From Elusimicrobiota bacterium (lineage in GTDB: Bacteria; Elusimicrobiota; Elusimicrobia; UBA1565; UBA9628), in assembly GCA_016182905.1 (NCBI GenBank), contig JACPFR010000004.1:1-64000 (forward strand): a stretch of 64,000 bases of DNA, written 5' to 3'. Under the pieces are notes generated by a model, which saw nothing but the letters and a program-made list of their open reading frames with translations, was not told where the DNA came from and did no database searches. Numbering within the stretch: the first letter of the stretch is position 1; each line of letters begins with the position of its first letter. Positions 60,201 through 64,000 of this stretch are shown here, piece by piece. The position numbers and the translations under genes are program-made.

Positions 60201-63200
60201 TCGTAGGCCGTCTTGATGAGAGCCGAGAAATTGACCGACCGGATGGCTTGGGTCGTGATCGAGTCGGCGGCAGACTCGCGCGTGACCTCGTAGGCCTTGC
60301 CGAAAGCGCCGGAGTAGTAGCGGATGCCCTTGGGGGCGCGGGTCGGGAAAAGATGCAGGTCTCGGTATTGTTTCTCGACCAATTTGGCCGCGGGAAAGTG
60401 GACCGTCGATACGCCTTGTAATGGCAGGAACACACAGCCGAGACCCTCGACCAATTTCTCGACGGCGGAGCGGTAGCCCCCCACCACGCACTCGACGGGG
60501 GCGTTCACGATCAATAACGCCGCGCGCTCGGCGCCCTTGAGGGCCATGTTGACCGCGTCGGCGGGGCGGTCCACGACGCCGAGCACCCAGTCCACTTTTT
60601 CATTCGCGGGCAGGCGCCAGAACTGGCGGGCGGCGTCGCAGGGGCCGGCGAGCTCGGAGGTGAAGAGGGAGGACTGCTTCATGCGGCGCAGCATCTCGTC
60701 GCGGGCGGTCCAGGCGCGCGTGGCGAACAGGCCGGCGGTCTCGCCCAGGCTGTAGCCGACGACGGCGGACGGGTTCACGCCGAGGGAGCGCAGCAGGTCG
60801 CTGGTGACCGTGCCGTGGGCCACCGAGGCGAAGATCAGGGCGTGGTAGTCGGCGTTGAGCTCGCTGTCGGCCTTGGCCTCCCAGCCGGGCTCGAAGGCGA
60901 GGCGCCATGGGGCGACGCGCGCGGGCGTCATCTGGTCGCGCAGGTGGCCGTTCTCGGCGTCCTGGCGGCGCAGGACCTCGGGCCATTGCGCGCCGAGGGA
61001 GGCGGTCATGCCCAGGTACTGGTTGCCGGAGCCGGGGAAGACGAAGGCCAGGTCGCCGCCGAGAGGCTCGCGCGTGGTGAGATAGGCGCGGTCGGAGGGC
61101 AGCGGGCGCTCGGGGTTGTCGCGGACGGAGTCGGCGGCCATGCGCGCCAGAGCCAGGAGCTCCTTCCAGTCGCGCGAGACGAGGGCGCAGGCGTGCGACG
61201 CCTCCGGCGCCGAGCCGCGCTTGATCCACCAGCGGCGGGCCAGGGCCTCGATGCCGTCGCCGGGGTCCTGGGAGGCGGCCCAGTCGATCAGGGCGTGCAG
61301 GCCGGCGAGCAGGAAGGCGGGGTCGGCGGCCTCGACGACGAACAGGGCCTCGAGGCGCGAACCGAGAGGCTGGCGGCGCTCGTCCTCGACGCGCGGGTCG
61401 GAGGTCTCCCGCTCGAGCTGCTCGAGCACGACGTGCACGCAGTCGCCGTCGACGCCCAGCGAGGTGACGCCGGCGCGGCGCGGCCCGTCGGCGCGGTTGC
61501 GCAGCCAGTACGAGGCGCGGCGAGGCGAATGGAAGCGGCGCGACGCCGCGGACAGGGGCGCGATCGGGTTGACGATCACGGGGCCGGCGGGCAGTATTTC
61601 TTGATACAACGACAGCGCGGCCTTCACGAGGCCGGCCAGGCCGGCCGCCGCGCCGGCGTGGCCGATCACGGATTTCGAGGACGACAGCGCGACCGGGAGC
61701 TCGGCCTCGGCGGTCCCGAAGAAATCGACGAGCGCCGCCGCCTCGCTGCGGTCCTCGCCCGGATGGCCGGACGCATGGCACTCCAAAAGACCGATGGTGC
61801 TCGGGTCCGCCTTCGCGTCGTCGTAAGCCCGGCGCAGGGCCTCGACGCAGGCCTCCGGCGTGGGGACGAGCGCGTCGGCGCCGCCGCCCGAGGCGGCGCC
61901 GAGTCCCTTGATGACCGCGTACACCCGGTCGCCGTCGCGCAGGGCGTCGTCGAGGCGCTTGAGCACGACGCAGGCCGCGCCCTCGCCCGGCGCGGAGCCG
62001 TCGGCGGTCGCGTCGAACGGGCGCGAGCGGCCGTCGGGCGAGTAGGGCTTGAGGGCGTGGGCGCCGGCGAGCGCGCGGGCCTCGCCCGCGACGTCGACGG
62101 CGCCGGCCAGCGCGGCGTCCACCTCGCCGCGCTGAAGGGCGCGGACGGCGGCCTCGAGCGCCTTGAGGCCGGAGTTCTCCTCGGCGGAGACGGTGAAGCT
62201 CGGGCCGCCGAGACGGAACTCGCGCGCGACGCGGCTGGCGGCGACGCTGGCCAGGCCGCCCATGACGCGGTTCGCGGTGAGCGCGGGACCCGAGGCGTCC
62301 CGCAGCGAGGACAGCCAGGAGGAACGCTCCGCGGCGGACAACGACCAACCCTTCGCTTTCGCCCAGGCGTCGGCGGAGGTCTCGAGCGACCAGCGGAGAT
62401 CGTAGTGCGTAATCGCGAGGTCGAAGGCGACGCCGAGGAAGACCCCGACTCTATCACGTCCTTCTTCCGATAATTTCGAGTCGGCGATCGCCGCCGCGGC
62501 GCTCTGCAACGCCAGGAGCTGCTGGGGCAGCATCTCCTCCATCTCCTTGGGAGGGATCCGGAAAGCAGCCGCACTGGAGCCCGCCTCGCGCAGAAACCGG
62601 CCCTTGAAGCCGGCGGGGGCGTCGATGCCCCACCAACGGTCCTCGGCGTACGAGCTCTCTTGTTCGACGCCGCTCAAAACGGCTTCTTGGAACGAACGGA
62701 GATCGTCGAGGGTCCCGAAGCGAGCGTCCATGCCTATGATGGCAACCGGCACCGAGGCCGGGATATGACGGCGGACGGATGGAGAACTCTTCGCGGGTGC
62801 CTTACGACGCTCCGGAGCTTCTTCAACCAACAGATGAGCGTTGATGCCGCCGAAGCCGAACGCCGATAACGCGGCGCGGCGCGGGGTCTTCGCGTCACGA
62901 CGAGTCCACGCCGCCGCTTCGGACTGAACTCTGAAAGGACTGCCCGTCAAACCGGCGTTCGGATTTTCGGTATGGAAGTTGGCGTTAGGAGGAAGGGTCT
63001 CGTTCTCGAACCCCAAAAGGACCTTCATGAGTCCCGCGGAGCCGGCGGCCGTCAACAGATGACCGATGTTGCTTTTCACCGATCCGAGCGCGCACTGACC
63101 CGGGGTCCAGCCCCTTTCTCCCCACAGCGCCTTGAGGCTCGCCGCCTCGATCGGGTCGCCCGTCGGCGTCCCCGTGGCGTGGCACTCGATGAAATCGATC

Positions 63201-64000
63201 TGCGACGGGGACAGCCCCGACTCCAGATAAGCCGCGCGCATCGCGCGCAGCTGGCCGACCGTGTTGGGCGCCAGGAGGCTGCCCCCCACGTCGTTGGAGA
63301 GCCCCCCGCCCACGAGCACGCCGCGGACGCGGTCGCCGTCGCGCTCCGCGTCCGACAATCTCTTCAAGACGAACAGTCCGGCGCCCTCGCCGACGACGAG
63401 GCCGTCGGCCGCCGCGTCGAACGGCGACGGGATGCCCGACGGCGACAGCGCCCGCAGCTGCGAGAAGCCCATCTGCGTATACAGCGACTGCGGGCGCGCC
63501 ATGCCGCCGGCGAGCATCGCGTCGGCGCGGCCGGCGCGCAGCTCCTCCATGGCGAACTTGAGCGCGTACAGCGACGAGGCACAGGCCGCGTCGAGCGTCC
63601 AGGAGCCGCCGCCGAGGCCGAAGGCCTTGGTCAGGACGCCGCCGGGAAGTCCCGCCACGAAGCGGTTGGCGGGATTGACGCGGGAGGGAGGCTGCTTCGG
63701 GACGATGCCCAGGGCGCCGCGCTCGAACGCGGGCAGGAGCAGCTCGCGCGACCAGGCCGAGGCGCCGTCGGTGGGCAGGACGAGCTGGCCCATGACGACG
63801 CCCATGCGGGACTTGTCGGCGGAGGCGAGCTTCGCGCCGGCGAGCGCCTCCCGGGCCGCGTGGAGGGCCAGGTGGAACGCCGGATCGAGGGACAGCGCCC
63901 ATTCCGGGTCGAGCGCCAGGCCCGCGGGGTCGAAGACGAAATCCGAGACGAAGCAGGCCTTCTTCGAGTAGACCTTGTCGTAAGCGCCCTTGGCCGGGTC
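57215..64000 (-). CDS. PUFA-synthase-type polyketide synthase KS-CLF-AT-DH-DH (PfaC/Pfa3-like), 5' end outside window
   Basis: 2261 codons visible, open to the window edge; the ATG at 63805 is internal. KS with Cys in DAACASSL (codon 63581-63583), HATGTPTGD and GSVKSNIGH; then a KS-like chain-length factor starting near 62750 in which Glu (62177-62179) replaces the Cys; an acyltransferase at about 61060-60100 with Ser in GYSLGE (60749-60751); a Pro-rich linker; and four FabA-like hotdog units at about 59510-57230 (two double-hotdog dehydratases; CHFKDDNVMPGTL and AHFYQDPVCPGS). No ACP or ketoreductase is visible. Closest to the PfaC/Pfa3 subunit that installs cis double bonds in iterative PUFA synthesis. 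Confidence 0.93.
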   Translation of the reverse strand, partial: DPAKGAYDKVYSKKACFVSDFVFDPAGLALDPEWALSLDPAFHLALHAAREALAGAKLASADKSRMGVVMGQLVLPTDGASAWSRELLLPAFERGALGIVPKQPPSRVNPANRFVAGLPGGVLTKAFGLGGGSWTLDAACASSLYALKFAMEELRAGRADAMLAGGMARPQSLYTQMGFSQLRALSPSGIPSPFDAAADGLVVGEGAGLFVLKRLSDAERDGDRVRGVLVGGGLSNDVGGSLLAPNTVGQLRAMRAAYLESGLSPSQIDFIECHATGTPTGDPIEAASLKALWGERGWTPGQCALGSVKSNIGHLLTAAGSAGLMKVLLGFENETLPPNANFHTENPNAGLTGSPFRVQSEAAAWTRRDAKTPRRAALSAFGFGGINAHLLVEEAPERRKAPAKSSPSVRRHIPASVPVAIIGMDARFGTLDDLRSFQEAVLSGVEQESSYAEDRWWGIDAPAGFKGRFLREAGSSAAAFRIPPKEMEEMLPQQLLALQSAAAAIADSKLSEEGRDRVGVFLGVAFDLAITHYDLRWSLETSADAWAKAKGWSLSAAERSSWLSSLRDASGPALTANRVMGGLASVAASRVAREFRLGGPSFTVSAEENSGLKALEAAVRALQRGEVDAALAGAVDVAGEARALAGAHALKPYSPDGRSRPFDATADGSAPGEGAACVVLKRLDDALRDGDRVYAVIKGLGAASGGGADALVPTPEACVEALRRAYDDAKADPSTIGLLECHASGHPGEDRSEAAALVDFFGTAEAELPVALSSSKSVIGHAGAAAGLAGLVKAALSLYQEILPAGPVIVNPIAPLSAASRRFHSPRRASYWLRNRADGPRRAGVTSLGVDGDCVHVVLEQLERETSDPRVEDERRQPLGSRLEALFVVEAADPAFLLAGLHALIDWAASQDPGDGIEALARRWWIKRGSAPEASHACALVSRDWKELLALARMAADSVRDNPERPLPSDRAYLTTREPLGGDLAFVFPGSGNQYLGMTASLGAQWPEVLRRQDAENGHLRDQMTPARVAPWRLAFEPGWEAKADSELNADYHALIFASVAHGTVTSDLLRSLGVNPSAVVGYSLGETAGLFATRAWTARDEMLRRMKQSSLFTSELAGPCDAARQFWRLPANEKVDWVLGVVDRPADAVNMALKGAERAALLIVNAPVECVVGGYRSAVEKLVEGLGCVFLPLQGVSTVHFPAAKLVEKQYRDLHLFPTRAPKGIRYYSGAFGKAYEVTRESAADSITTQAIRSVNFSALIKTAYEDGVRTFIELGPQGSCTRMIGKILGPLTHNARSVDSRGMDDVSGVLKVLAFLISERLPVDLKPLYGARTFCAGHRPSPAQPAQYVRLPLGGRPSKVSWSPPSPPKASTLSVPPAKAPELAPVRVVPSVRIPEPRLPGDEFSSPRAPQAPRELFPETVVTPQAAPSAAGSLSHAAALTAQAHQMYLKLAENFAKLQSHNLSQQIRIASGQAVVPDAGVRLANSLNSAPTPVKPVFMDRRACLEFASGKIGSVLGETFAHVDSYPTRVRLPEEPLMLCDRILSVTGVPNSMKSGSCVTEHDVLPNGWYLDSGRIPTCIAVEAGQADLFLSGYLGIDTQTKGKAVYRLLDAIVTFHDHLPKPGQVIKYDISIDGFGQHDDIWLFFFRYDSTVDGKPLLTMRKGCAGFFTNAELAKGKGIVLTDAEKMPAPGKLPADWKPLAPFNEKVSLTEGQFESLRTGDLKTAFGPSFESLPFVPDTLPGGRMKLVDRILELDPKGGRYGLGRAVGEMDIHPDDWHLVCHFKDDNVMPGTLMYECCLHTLRVQLMRMGWVGEKGKVWHEPVPGVASQLKCRGQVLASTKKARYELHIKELGYGADGAPFCVADAFMYSDDKNIVQITDMSVRLSGTNRATIESLWLKKEKTVFFDSDKIMAYSNGNPSEAFGEPYKIFDKDRILARLPGPPYQFLDRVVETKGAPFVLKAGAAATCEYDIPKDAWYFRENGQNTMPFAVLLEVALQPCGWLAAYCGSALTSPIDLSFRNLGGDAIQHVEVTPETGTLVTSVVMTKVSQSGGMIIQNYDMVMHDVAGRLVYQGKTEFGFFTKESLAQQVGLRGAKPFAAPVGVSPRRLPLKDGLPSLPGPMLLLLDSVEQYDNAGPKGLGALIGRRAVNPNEWFFSAHFYQDPVCPGSLGLESFIELMKCHARDRWPGAGRFESMVLGKTHKWLYRGQYTPVNKAVEVQCWITSVDEADKTLTADGYLLRDGLVVYEMRDFTLKVSS
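59733..59750. repeat. 18-bp palindrome inside the synthase linker
   Basis: ACTGTTTCCGGAAACAGT, identical to the intergenic copy at 29487-29504 including the CG and TCG flanks. Here it is in frame within the Pro-rich linker between AT and DH. Confidence 0.8.
59832..59849. repeat. 18-bp palindrome ACTCGCACCGGTGCGAGT
   Basis: A second perfect 18-bp palindrome of the ACT...AGT format within the same coding linker, 82 bp from the previous one. Its left half (ACTCGCACC) also occurs at 29460-29468. Confidence 0.75.

Overview
The window is a high-G+C chromosomal segment from a Gram-negative, diderm bacterium: it has TonB-dependent receptors, beta-barrels, two lipobox lipoproteins and many Sec signal peptides. 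Identity cannot be settled from sequence alone. An uncultivated Elusimicrobiota-like or myxobacteria-like lineage would fit, but that is a guess. No rRNA, tRNA, transposase or CRISPR array was found. Most first genes of operons have a TANNNT -10 hexamer (often with an extended TGn) ending only 5-9 nt before the start codon and no ribosome-binding site. This suggests widespread leaderless transcription, and I used it to choose several starts.

Region 1 (1-21826) is a signal-transduction island. It holds a partial histidine kinase, response regulators (some OmpR type), several hybrid kinases and two modules with the same logic: outer-membrane barrel or TonB receptor, then a periplasmic ABC-type binding protein, then a membrane histidine kinase, then a receiver, with no transporter permease or ATPase. 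A GspE/PilB-type ATPase fused to a receiver also lies here. Three promoters in this island carry triple direct repeats of a TTAAGC-like hexamer at an 11-bp period, 20-21 bp upstream of the -10, as expected for sites of an OmpR/PhoB-type activator.

Region 2 (22003-49126) is mixed. It includes a secreted metallopeptidase-like protein, cspA, an MHS-type transporter, a 510-bp highly structured non-coding interval, a large secreted orphan, a dienelactone-hydrolase-like protein, glgB-malQ, a SRAP protein, a DUF1338 protein coupled to a CDP-alcohol phosphotransferase, secreted proteins with Ala/Pro-rich leaders, RNase HI with a viroplasmin-like tail, a TerC protein, a giant membrane-anchored alpha-dioxygenase-like haem peroxidase, an M19 dipeptidase, an FKBP lipoprotein and a PGRP-type amidase lipoprotein. 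Intergenic spaces carry short perfect palindromes and a recurring GGNCCAAAGGCCC-like motif.

Region 3 (49289-64000) is the most striking. A minus-strand operon begins beyond the window with a PUFA-synthase-type polyketide synthase (KS-CLF-AT-DH-DH, PfaC/Pfa3-like). It continues with OleA, a toxin-like polymorphic protein, two immunity-like proteins (one barstar-like), OleB, OleC and OleD. The pfa plus ole combination predicts a long-chain polyunsaturated hydrocarbon. A toxin-immunity cassette appears embedded between oleA and oleB, joined to its neighbours by 4-7 nt overlaps and carrying a locally lower G+C content.
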